From Mesorhizobium zhangyense (GTDB lineage: Bacteria; Pseudomonadota; Alphaproteobacteria; Rhizobiales; Rhizobiaceae): a stretch of 64,000 nt of DNA. Made by a program: the position numbers and the translations under genes. Shown here piece after piece: positions 1 through 6,757 of the stretch (its first letter is position 1; each line of letters opens with the position of its first letter). The stretch spans positions 1 to 64,000 of the forward strand of contig NZ_JAAKZG010000005.1 of NCBI RefSeq assembly GCF_011045115.1, in the 5' to 3' direction. Under the pieces are notes generated by a model. It made no database searches and was not told the DNA's origin. It was given only the letters and a program-made list of their open reading frames with translations.

Positions 1-618
1 ACCGTCGAGGCCGGCGAGCACATTGTTTTCGGCATCGCCAGTCAGGCTGTCAGCGAATGCCGAACCGGTGACGTTCTCGATGCCGACCAGTGTGTCGCCG
101 CCGGCATGGCCGCCGGAAACCTGCACGCCGAGGTTCAGGTCCACTGTTACCCCTGCGGTGGAGTTGGTGTAGCTGACGGTGTCATTGTCGGCGCCGCCGT
201 CCAGGAGTTCGACATTCGAATTGGCGATCAGCGTGTCGTTGCCGCCGTTGCCGTGGAGGGTTACCGCGCTTCCCCCGGCCGTCGCGAGGACGTCGTTGAA
301 GGTTGTGCCCTGGAATTCTTCGATCCCCGCGCTGGCGGCGATCGTACCGATCAGGGTGCCATCGAGAAAACGGATGCCACCGTCGATCTCGTTGATGACG
401 ACGCCTTGCGCGAAATCCGAATAGTCGAGGATGTCGTAGCCGTCATAGCCGCCGAAGCGATTGCCTGCGGCGGTGCCGATAAGAATGTCGTCGCCACTGA
501 GCGCGGCGATAAGATCACCCGGATTGAAGGTGATATCAGTGTAGCCGATTGGTGCCGTGCGCCCGTCGCCTGCGAGATGGATAAAATCATTGCCGTCGGT
601 GCCAAAAACAGTCGCCAT
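1..618 (-). CDS. RTX-type calcium-binding repeat protein, N-terminal 206 residues (runs off the window)
   Basis: The frame is open from the ATG at 618 down to base 1 with no stop, so only the first 206 residues are present. The start is set by an AGGAGG ribosome-binding site about 11 nt upstream. RTX-like Gly/Asp/Asn motifs occur near residues 6-17 (GTDGNDFIHLAG), 57-65, 123-131 (GNGGNDTL) and 141-150 (GGADNDTVSY). A GIENVTGSAFAD stretch at 179-190 is typical of hemolysin-type beta-rolls that bind calcium and are usually exported by type I secretion. There is no Sec signal peptide, as expected for that route. The secretion signal and any enzymatic domain (protease, lipase, adhesin) would be C-terminal and outside the window, so the specific function is unknown. 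Confidence 0.85.
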   Translation of the reverse strand, partial: MATVFGTDGNDFIHLAGDGRTAPIGYTDITFNPGDLIAALSGDDILIGTAAGNRFGGYDGYDILDYSDFAQGVVINEIDGGIRFLDGTLIGTIAASAGIEEFQGTTFNDVLATAGGSAVTLHGNGGNDTLIANSNVELLDGGADNDTVSYTNSTAGVTVDLNLGVQVSGGHAGGDTLVGIENVTGSAFADSLTGDAENNVLAGLDG

Positions 619-849
619 TTTGGTCTCCACTCCTCCTGGATTGACCGGTATCGCTTCAGTCCGCCACTGGCGCCCGCGTCTCCTCAATCATGACGGGAAG
701 GTTTGCCGCCGTCACCTATGCCGGTTGTATATCCTTAACCATTCCTTCATTGCCGCCGTACAAAGCCGCAAGCCACTCGCCTCGACTGGCCTTGCCGTTG
801 ATGTGACGCCAAAGCGGGAAGGGCTCGGGCGTACCGGACGACTGCCTGT

Positions 850-2472
850 TCAATGCCTCAGGCCGGGGGCCTCCTGGCCGGTGCGTTCGACATATTCGAC
901 GTAGCCGCCGCCATAGGTATGGATGCCCTCTGGCGTCAGTTCCAGCACGCGGTTGGACAGCGCCGCGAGGAAATGCCGGTCGTGCGAAACGAAAAGCATC
1001 GTGCCTTCATACTGCGCAAGTGCTGCGATCAGCATTTCCTTGGTGGCGATGTCGAGATGGTTGGTCGGCTCGTCAAGCACGAGCAGGTTGGGTGGATCGA
1101 ACAGCATGATCGCCATCACCAGCCGCGCCTTCTCCCCGCCTGAAAGCACCCGGCACTTCTTCTCGATCTCGTCGCCCGAGAAGCCGAAGCAGCCGGCGAG
1201 CGCGCGCAGCGGTGCCTGACCCGCTTGCGGGAACGTATGCTCGAGCTGTTCGAAGACCGTCAGGTCGCCGTCGAGCAGGTCCATGGCATGCTGGGCGAAA
1301 TAGCCCATCTTGACGCTCGGCCCGCGCGCCACCGTGCCCTGGTCCGGCTCCGAAGCACCGGCGACGAGCTTGAGCAGCGTCGACTTGCCGGCACCGTTGA
1401 TGCCCATGATGCACCAGCGCTCACGGCGGCGGACCTGGAAGTCCAGTCCTTCATAGATGACCTTGCTGCCGTAGCGCTTGTGCACGTTCTTGATCGTGAC
1501 CACGTCTTCGCCGGAGCGCGGCGCCGGCTGGAATTCGAAGGCCACCGTCTGGCGGCGCTTGGGCGGCTCGACGCGGTCGATCTTGTCCAGCTTCTTGACG
1601 CGGCTCTGTACCTGCGCGGCATGCGAGGCGCGCGCCTTGAAGCGCTCGATGAATTTTATCTCCTTGGCGAGCATGGCCTGCTGGCGTTCGAACTGCGCCT
1701 GCTGCTGCTTGTCGGCCAGCTGGCGCTGCTGCTCGTAGAATTCGTAGTCGCCGGAATAGGTGGTGAGCGAGCCGCTGTCGATCTCGATGATCTTGTTGAC
1801 GATGCGGTTCATGAAGGCGCGGTCGTGCGAGGTCATCAACAGCGCGCCGTCATAGCCTTTCAGGAACGCCTCCAGCCAGATCAGGCTTTCGAGGTCGAGA
1901 TGGTTCGACGGTTCGTCGAGCAGCATCACGTCCGGGCGCATCAGAAGGATGCGGGCGAGCGCCACGCGCATCTTCCAGCCGCCCGAGAGCGCGCCGACGT
2001 CGCCGTCCATCATCTCCTGGCTGAAACCCAGCCCGTCCAGCACCTCGCGGGCGCGGCCGTCGAGCGAATAGCCATCCAATTCCTCATAGCGGGCCTGCAC
2101 TTCGCCATAGCGCTCGATGACGGCATCCATCTCGTCGGTGCGTTCTGGATCGACCATCGCCGCTTCAAGCGCACGAAGCTCCGCCGCGATCTCGCTCACG
2201 GGTCCGGCGCCGTCCATGACCTCGGCCACGGCACTGCGGCCCGACATCTCGCCGACGTCCTGGTTGAAATATCCGATGGTGATTCCGCGCTCGGTCGAAA
2301 CCTGGCCCTCGTCGGGCAGTTCCTCGCCATTGACCATGCGGAACAGGGTCGTCTTGCCCGCGCCGTTGGGGCCGACCAGGCCGATCTTCTCCTGCTTCTG
2401 CAGGGTCGCGGAGGCCTCGATGAAAAGCAGCCGGTGGCTGTTTTGCTTGCTGACGTTTTCGATGCGGATCAT
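850..2472 (-). CDS. ABC-F family ATPase (YbiT-like)
   Basis: A 540-residue soluble protein with two ABC ATPase domains and no membrane segment, the plan of ABC-F proteins that act on ribosomes. Domain 1 has Walker A at about 34-41 (GPNGAGKT), signature LSGGW at 162 and Walker B LLDEPSNHLD at 184. Domain 2 has Walker A at about 357-364 (GINGAGKS), signature LSGGEKARL at 443 and Walker B LVLDEPTNHLD at 464. The charged, Gln-rich linker at about 245-300 is the P-site tRNA interaction motif region. Length is close to E. coli YbiT (530 aa) and shorter than Uup. ABC-F proteins modulate translation elongation or rescue; the exact subfamily is inferred. It lies downstream of rpsP in the same direction but behind the rpsP terminator. 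Confidence 0.9.
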   Translation of the reverse strand: MIRIENVSKQNSHRLLFIEASATLQKQEKIGLVGPNGAGKTTLFRMVNGEELPDEGQVSTERGITIGYFNQDVGEMSGRSAVAEVMDGAGPVSEIAAELRALEAAMVDPERTDEMDAVIERYGEVQARYEELDGYSLDGRAREVLDGLGFSQEMMDGDVGALSGGWKMRVALARILLMRPDVMLLDEPSNHLDLESLIWLEAFLKGYDGALLMTSHDRAFMNRIVNKIIEIDSGSLTTYSGDYEFYEQQRQLADKQQQAQFERQQAMLAKEIKFIERFKARASHAAQVQSRVKKLDKIDRVEPPKRRQTVAFEFQPAPRSGEDVVTIKNVHKRYGSKVIYEGLDFQVRRRERWCIMGINGAGKSTLLKLVAGASEPDQGTVARGPSVKMGYFAQHAMDLLDGDLTVFEQLEHTFPQAGQAPLRALAGCFGFSGDEIEKKCRVLSGGEKARLVMAIMLFDPPNLLVLDEPTNHLDIATKEMLIAALAQYEGTMLFVSHDRHFLAALSNRVLELTPEGIHTYGGGYVEYVERTGQEAPGLRH

Positions 2473-2511
2473 GGTTTCGACGCCTGGGAATTTCCGGGAG
2501 GTTGGAAAACA

Positions 2512-2538
2512 AAACGGCGGGCCTAAAACCCGCCGTTT
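2512..2538 (-). terminator. Rho-independent terminator after rpsP
   Basis: A perfect 10-bp stem AAACGGCGGG / CCCGCCGTTT with a 7-nt loop. Read on the minus strand it is followed by TTTTGTTTT. It lies between the rpsP stop and the ABC-F start and so ends the ffh-aroQ-rpsP transcript. A terminator directly after rpsP is notable because rimM usually follows in the same transcript. Confidence 0.8.
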
Positions 2539-2562
2539 CGCAAATAACAGACCAACGATGGC

Positions 2563-2958
2563 TTACGCCGCCGGGGCTTCCTCGGCCGGAGCGGCAGCTG
2601 CTGCTGCGAGCGCTGCAGCAGCGGTTTCCTGGGCCTTCTTGATGGCGTCGGCGCGTTCCTGCGCCTTCTTGCCCGGAAGTGCCTTGGTCGGGTTCGAGCG
2701 GGCGTCGCGCTTGGTCAGGCCGGCAGCGTCGAGGAAGCGGGCAACGCGGTCGGTCGGCAGGGCGCCGTGGCCGAGCCAATGCTTGATGCGGTCCTCTTCG
2801 AGCTTCACGCGCTCGCCTTCCTTGGGCAGCATCGGGTTCCATGCGCCGACCGTCTCGATGAAACGGCCGTCGCGCGGCGAGCGCACGTCGGCGATGACGA
2901 TGTGGTAGTAAGGGCGCTTCTTGGAGCCCGCACGGGCCAGACGAATCTTCAGTGACAT
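2563..2958 (-). CDS. rpsP: 30S ribosomal protein S16
   Basis: The first ~85 residues are canonical S16, beginning [18 protein letters not shown] and containing [13 protein letters not shown]16 binds 16S rRNA in the 5' and central domains and is needed for 30S assembly. At 131 aa it is longer than the E. coli protein (82 aa). The extra part is a Lys/Arg segment followed by an Ala-rich tail (about residues 110-131, with runs of Ala and a final PAEEAPAA). C-terminal extensions of this kind are common in Rhizobiales S16. It is the last gene of the ffh-chorismate mutase-rpsP block. rimM and trmD, the usual next genes, are missing here and are found at 63.2 kb. Confidence 0.97.
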   Translation of the reverse strand: MSLKIRLARAGSKKRPYYHIVIADVRSPRDGRFIETVGAWNPMLPKEGERVKLEEDRIKHWLGHGALPTDRVARFLDAAGLTKRDARSNPTKALPGKKAQERADAIKKAQETAAAALAAAAAAPAEEAPAA

Positions 2959-2986
2959 GTTCTTCTCCTAGGGGGGTTCGTTCAAT

Positions 2987-3340
2987 TCAGGTGGTCTGTT
3001 GTCCGCCGCGTGATGCGGTCGAATTCTCGGTGCCATTCGATGCGGCGATTGCCTCGTGATGGCGGATCACTTCGCGGATGATGAAGTTCAGGAACTTCTC
3101 CGCGAAATCGGGGTCGAGCTGGGCGTCGTCGGCAAGCCGGCGCAGCCGCTCTATCTGGGTCTGCTCGCGCGCCGGATCGGCCGGCGGCAGGCCATGCGTT
3201 GCCTTGAGAACGCCGACTGCCTTGGTGCAGCGAAAACGCTCGGCCAGCATGTGGATGAGGGCTGCGTCGATGTTGTCGATCGAAGCGCGGTATTCGGCAA
3301 GCATTGCCTTCGGGTTCACATCGTCCATCGCAACACTCAC
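2987..3340 (-). CDS. Chorismate mutase, AroQ type
   Basis: A 117-residue all-helical protein of the AroQ class, which converts chorismate to prephenate for Phe/Tyr synthesis. The helical pattern RASIDNIDAALIHMLAERF, then the Lys in CTKAVGVLK and the Arg-rich stretch REQTQIERLRRLA, match the fold in which charged residues line the active site. It overlaps the ffh stop codon by 4 nt (ATGA), indicating translational coupling, and lies 28 nt upstream of rpsP. A chorismate mutase between ffh and rpsP is a regular arrangement in Rhizobiales. No ACT or dehydratase domain is attached, so it is a monofunctional enzyme. Confidence 0.9.
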   Translation of the reverse strand: MSVAMDDVNPKAMLAEYRASIDNIDAALIHMLAERFRCTKAVGVLKATHGLPPADPAREQTQIERLRRLADDAQLDPDFAEKFLNFIIREVIRHHEAIAASNGTENSTASRGGQQTT

Positions 3341-4929
3341 TTCTTCTTGCCGAGACCCGGGAGGCCGCCAGGTCCGCCGAGGCCGGGCAGCTTCATGCCG
3401 CCGGGAAGGCCGGGGAGACCACCGCCGCCAAGACCGGGAAGGCCGCCGGGCAAGCCTTTGCCGAGGCCCGATGCCTGAGCCTGCTTCTGCAGGGCTTCGA
3501 GTTGTTTCGGGTCCATCTTGGAGAGGTCGGGCATTCCGCCCATACCGCCCATGCCGCCGGCAAGGCCGCCGAGGCCCATCTTCTGCGCCATGCCGCCCAT
3601 GAGGCCGCGCATCAGGCCACCGCCTTTGCCCTTGCCGCCCATGGCCTTCATCATGTCGGCCATGCCGCGATGCATCTTAAGCAGCTTGTTGATTTCGGCG
3701 GCATCGGTGCCGGAGCCGGCGGCGATGCGCTTCTTGCGCGAGTGCTTGAGCAGGTCGGGATTGGCGCGCTCGGCCTTGGTCATCGAGGAGATGATGGCGA
3801 GCTGGCGGCCGAACATCTTGTCGTCGAGGCCGGCAGCGGCAATCTGGTCCTTCATCTTGCCCATGCCGGGCATCATGCCCAAGATGCCGCCCATTCCGCC
3901 CATCTTCTGCATCTGGCCAAGCTGACCGGCCAGATCGTTCAGGTCGAACTTGCCCGACTGCATCTTCTTGGCCATCGCCGCGGCCTGTTCCGCGTCGATG
4001 TTTTCGGCGGCTTTCTCGACCAGCGAGACGATGTCGCCCATGCCGAGGATGCGGTCGGCGATGCGCTTGGGATGGAATTCCTCCAGCGCATCCATCTTTT
4101 CGCCGACACCGACCAGCTTGATCGGCTTGCCGGTGACGGCGCGCATCGAAAGGGCGGCACCGCCGCGGCCATCGCCGTCCATGCGGGTGAGCACGAGGCC
4201 GGTGATGCCGACGCGCTCGTCGAAATTCTTGGCGAGGTTGACGGCGTCCTGGCCGGTCAGCGAGTCGGCGACCAGCAGGATTTCGTGCGGCGAGGAGACG
4301 CGCTTGATGTCGGCCATCTCGGCCATCAGCGGCTCGTCGATATGGGTGCGGCCGGCGGTGTCGAGGATGACGACGTCATGGCCGCCGAGCCTGGCTGCCT
4401 GCACGGCGCGCTTGGCGATGTCGACCGGCGTCTGGCCGGCGACGATCGGCAGTGTCGCGACCTTCACCTGCTCGCCGATCTGGCGCAGCTGCTCCTGGGC
4501 TGCCGGGCGGCGCGTGTCGAGCGAGGCCATCAGGACCTTCTTGCCCTGGCGCTCGGTCAGCCGCTTGGCGATCTTGCCGGTGGTGGTGGTTTTGCCCGAA
4601 CCCTGCAGGCCGACCATCATGACGACGACCGGTGCCGGCGCGTTGAGGTCGATGGGCTCGCCCTCGGCGCCCAGCATCTCGACCAGCTCGTCATGGACGA
4701 TCTTGACGACCATTTGGCCGGGCTTGATCGACTTCAGAACTTCGGCGCCGACAGCCTTCGAGCGCACCTTGTCGACGAAGGAACGCACGACCTCGAGCGC
4801 GACGTCCGCCTCGATCAGCGCACGGCGAACCTCGCGCAGGGCGGCCGTGACATCGGCCTCCGACAGCGCGCCACGGCCGGTAAGGCCGTTCAGGATCGAG
4901 CCAAGGCGTTCCTGTAGCGATTCAAACAT
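3337..4929 (-). CDS. ffh: Signal recognition particle GTPase Ffh
   Basis: Ffh binds 4.5S RNA and signal sequences and docks with FtsY for co-translational membrane targeting. The N domain is about residues 1-90. The G domain (100-295) has the P-loop GLQGSGKTTTTGK at about 107, DTAGR, and TRMDGDGRGG. The Met-rich M domain (about 300-460) carries the RNA- and signal-binding region with KKRIAAGSG. The last ~70 residues form a Gly/Pro/Leu/Met-rich low-complexity tail ending GLGKKK, which makes the protein 530 aa against about 450 in E. coli. It heads the ffh-chorismate mutase-rpsP operon. Its receptor ftsY is encoded at 38.7-40.7 kb. Confidence 0.97.
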   Translation of the reverse strand: MFESLQERLGSILNGLTGRGALSEADVTAALREVRRALIEADVALEVVRSFVDKVRSKAVGAEVLKSIKPGQMVVKIVHDELVEMLGAEGEPIDLNAPAPVVVMMVGLQGSGKTTTTGKIAKRLTERQGKKVLMASLDTRRPAAQEQLRQIGEQVKVATLPIVAGQTPVDIAKRAVQAARLGGHDVVILDTAGRTHIDEPLMAEMADIKRVSSPHEILLVADSLTGQDAVNLAKNFDERVGITGLVLTRMDGDGRGGAALSMRAVTGKPIKLVGVGEKMDALEEFHPKRIADRILGMGDIVSLVEKAAENIDAEQAAAMAKKMQSGKFDLNDLAGQLGQMQKMGGMGGILGMMPGMGKMKDQIAAAGLDDKMFGRQLAIISSMTKAERANPDLLKHSRKKRIAAGSGTDAAEINKLLKMHRGMADMMKAMGGKGKGGGLMRGLMGGMAQKMGLGGLAGGMGGMGGMPDLSKMDPKQLEALQKQAQASGLGKGLPGGLPGLGGGGLPGLPGGMKLPGLGGPGGLPGLGKKK

Positions 4930-5017
4930 TCAGTTTCCCTTTATCTCTGGCACCCGGATGATGCCCGAGAGGTAGTGCTTTCGCGCCGAAGTTAAAACCC
5001 AAGCAAAGCCCAAAACC

Positions 5018-5052
5018 AAAAAGCACCCGGGGGCGCATTGCGCTGCCGGGTG
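5018..5052 (-). terminator. Rho-independent terminator upstream of ffh
   Basis: On the minus strand the arms CACCCGG (5052-5046) and CCGGGTG (5030-5024) pair around an inner GCGC/GCGC helix, followed by TTTTT at 5022-5018. It lies about 90 nt upstream of the ffh start and 145 nt downstream of the acetyltransferase stop. It therefore ends either an independent short RNA or an attenuated ffh leader. Confidence 0.75.
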
Positions 5053-5127
5053 TTGGCCTCCGGGATCGATTTATACCACTAGGGGTCCCGGTCGGCTGCT
5101 CGGAGTCTGTTACTCGTCGCGGAATTT
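5018..5127 (-). ncRNA. Putative ~110-nt small RNA or attenuated 5' leader of ffh
   Basis: A short transcription unit is suggested by a good -35/-10 pair (5134-5162) on one side and a strong intrinsic terminator (5018-5052) on the other, with no open frame between. The predicted RNA has one further hairpin, CCGGGA pairing with TCCCGG around a 20-nt loop. Its CCGGG could instead pair with the CCCGG of the terminator stem, giving a possible switch. It could be an sRNA, or a leader controlling ffh by premature termination. It lacks the conserved GGAA-type tetraloop region of 4.5S RNA, so it is not called ffs. No Rfam family was recognised. Confidence 0.5.
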
Positions 5128-5133
5128 CGAGGC

Positions 5134-5162
5134 TGTAGACAGGAAAAGGCGGCAGGAGTCAA
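5134..5162 (-). promoter_or_regulatory. Putative sigma-70 promoter for the ffh-upstream RNA
   Basis: On the minus strand, TTGACT (5162-5157), a 17-bp spacer and TCTACA (5139-5134). This is close to the alphaproteobacterial RpoD pattern CTTGAC-N17-CTATAT, since a C also precedes TTGACT. It lies just downstream of the acetyltransferase stop codon. The inferred start site is near 5127. Confidence 0.5.
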
Positions 5163-5195
5163 GGGAATGGCACGAAAACGGGCCCCCGATGGGGT

Positions 5196-5654
5196 TCAAA
5201 GCGCCAGCTTCATACCTTCATGGCTCGCCTTGAAGCCGAGTGACTCGTAAAAGGCAAGCGCCTCGGGCCGCGCCTTGTCGGTGGTGAGTTGGACGAGGCC
5301 GCAGCCGCGCGACCGGCATTGCTCGATTGCCCATGCGAAAAAGGCCTTGCCCGCGCCGCGTCCCCGCAGCGAGGCGGCGATGCGCACGCTTTCGATCTGG
5401 CCGCGCCACATGCCCGTGCGCGACAGTCCGGGAATGAAGGTGACCTGCAGGCAGCCAACGACTTTTCCATCCAGTTCGGCGACGGCAAGAAGCTGGTTGG
5501 GATCGCGCGCGATTGCCTCGAAGGCAGCACTATAGCGCTGGTCGAGCGGCAGAGAGGCGTTTTCGCGTGTGCTGCCGAGGTTGTCGTCAGCCAGAAGGGC
5601 GACGATGGCGGCAAGGTCGGATTCACTGGCTGGACGGAACAGAAGATCGCTCAT
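5196..5654 (-). CDS. GNAT family N-acetyltransferase
   Basis: A 152-residue single GNAT domain that would transfer an acetyl group from acetyl-CoA to an unidentified amine. The acetyl-CoA-binding motif A is visible as SVRIAASLRGRGAGKAFFAWA (about residues 89-109, with the R/Q-x-x-G-x-G/A core RGRGAG), and motif B as EALAFYESLGF near the C-terminus. It overlaps the stop codon of the upstream CPBP protease gene by 4 nt (ATGA), so the two are translationally coupled. The substrate cannot be inferred from sequence. Confidence 0.85.
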   Translation of the reverse strand: MSDLLFRPASESDLAAIVALLADDNLGSTRENASLPLDQRYSAAFEAIARDPNQLLAVAELDGKVVGCLQVTFIPGLSRTGMWRGQIESVRIAASLRGRGAGKAFFAWAIEQCRSRGCGLVQLTTDKARPEALAFYESLGFKASHEGMKLAL

Positions 5655-6610
5655 GGCTGCACGGGAGATGCCTCAGCCGCCTCCGGTACGGGCGAAAGCG
5701 GGGCGCTGTCGGTGGAGACCTTCAGGGGCGAGCGCGGATGCAGGAGAAGGAGGGCTGTCAGCAGGCTGGCGACAAGCCCGATCCCGCCAACGAGGACCAT
5801 GTCGGTCGGTGTCCACCCGTCCCCTTCCAACGGCTTGCCGTTGAAAAGGGCAAGGGCACTGAAGGAGCTCTGATGTGAAACCAGCAGAAACGCCACCAGA
5901 TTGTTGCCGAGATGCGCGCCCATCGCCGCGCCCAGATTGCCGGTCTTGTAGACGAGCAATGTCAGCACGACGGTAAACAGGCCGATCGAGGCCAGTCCAA
6001 CGGCATTCACCATCATGCTGGTGCCGGGACTCCAGTGCAGGGAAACGAATGCCAGCCCCGGCAGAAGCGCCCAGACCAGCGGGCTTCGGAAGCGATGCGC
6101 CAGGCCTCTCAGCAAATAGCCGCGGAACAGGATTTCCTCCGAAGAGGTCTGCACGAAGATCAGAAGTCCCGCAGGGACCAGAAGCAGCAGCCATGACGAC
6201 AGATCGAGCGAACTTCGCTTCATTTCCGGCTGCAGCGCATACAAAAGCACCTCGGACAGCAGTGAGGTCGCCAGCACGGCCGCCAGCCCCTTCCAGAAGC
6301 CCGGCCACGATATCCTGCGGCTGTAGCCGAACAATGCGCTGAGCGGCTCGCGGTGGGTGTGGCGCATCTCGATCCAGACACCGAGCCAGATGCCTGCGAA
6401 GGTGAGGAGTGCGGCCAGCATTCCTACGCTTGTCTCGAGGAAACTTCCTTCGGTCGGGGCGGCAAGATAGTGCTCGGCCACGAGTGTGACGCCGACTGTC
6501 ACGGCGAACCAGAAGGCAGTGATGATCAGCGTGCCGACAAGCAGACGCGGCAGCGTCGTCTTGTTGGCGCTGCGCCTGTATTGCTCAAAAGCGGTCGGAT
6601 CCAGTGTCAT
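5651..6610 (-). CDS. CPBP-family intramembrane metalloprotease (CAAX-protease-like)
   Basis: A 319-residue polytopic protein with about eight hydrophobic segments. The three CPBP/Abi motifs are present: SSEEILFRGYLL (EExxxR, about residues 158-164), FVSLHW (FxxxH, about 189-194) and GAHLGNN (HxxxN, about 234-239). In this family these residues coordinate zinc within the membrane. Bacterial members process or protect peptides, or have unknown roles. The Ser/Pro-rich cytoplasmic tail (about 290-319) is not conserved. It is coupled by a 4-nt overlap to the downstream acetyltransferase gene and is divergent from the GGDEF-EAL gene. Confidence 0.85.
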   Translation of the reverse strand: MTLDPTAFEQYRRSANKTTLPRLLVGTLIITAFWFAVTVGVTLVAEHYLAAPTEGSFLETSVGMLAALLTFAGIWLGVWIEMRHTHREPLSALFGYSRRISWPGFWKGLAAVLATSLLSEVLLYALQPEMKRSSLDLSSWLLLLVPAGLLIFVQTSSEEILFRGYLLRGLAHRFRSPLVWALLPGLAFVSLHWSPGTSMMVNAVGLASIGLFTVVLTLLVYKTGNLGAAMGAHLGNNLVAFLLVSHQSSFSALALFNGKPLEGDGWTPTDMVLVGGIGLVASLLTALLLLHPRSPLKVSTDSAPLSPVPEAAEASPVQP

Positions 6611-6685
6611 GCAAGCCCCTTCGCGCGAATATACCCAATCTCAGGATTCGGGGAACAGGTTGCGGCGGACAAAAGGCATTTTCAA

Positions 6686-6715
6686 CTTAGCTAATGTTAA
6701 GGAATTCCAGCTAAG
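6686..6715. promoter_or_regulatory. Inverted-repeat operator candidate upstream of the GGDEF-EAL gene
   Basis: A perfect 7-bp inverted repeat, CTTAGCT (6686-6692) and AGCTAAG (6709-6715), flanks the palindrome GGAATTCC (6701-6708). The left arm is itself part of TTAGCTAA. A -10-like TATAGT follows at 6717-6722, about 35 nt before the ATG at 6758. The position between divergent genes and over a likely promoter suggests a regulator site. The regulator is unknown. Confidence 0.45.
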
Positions 6716-6757
6716 ATATAGTGGGGTAAGCATGCGGCTCCGTTTAGAGTGTCATCC

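Noticed and set aside
106-693. A 195-codon plus-strand open frame at the left edge
   Set aside because: It is antisense to a clear RTX-type protein with a strong RBS on the minus strand, and its translation has no family features.
3304-4917. A 537-codon plus-strand open frame
   Set aside because: It is antisense to ffh; same cause as the other long shadow frames.
5018-5127. 4.5S (SRP) RNA gene next to ffh
   Set aside because: The size and place are tempting, but the conserved apical domain with a GGAA-type tetraloop and its symmetric loops is missing, and the two ends do not pair.
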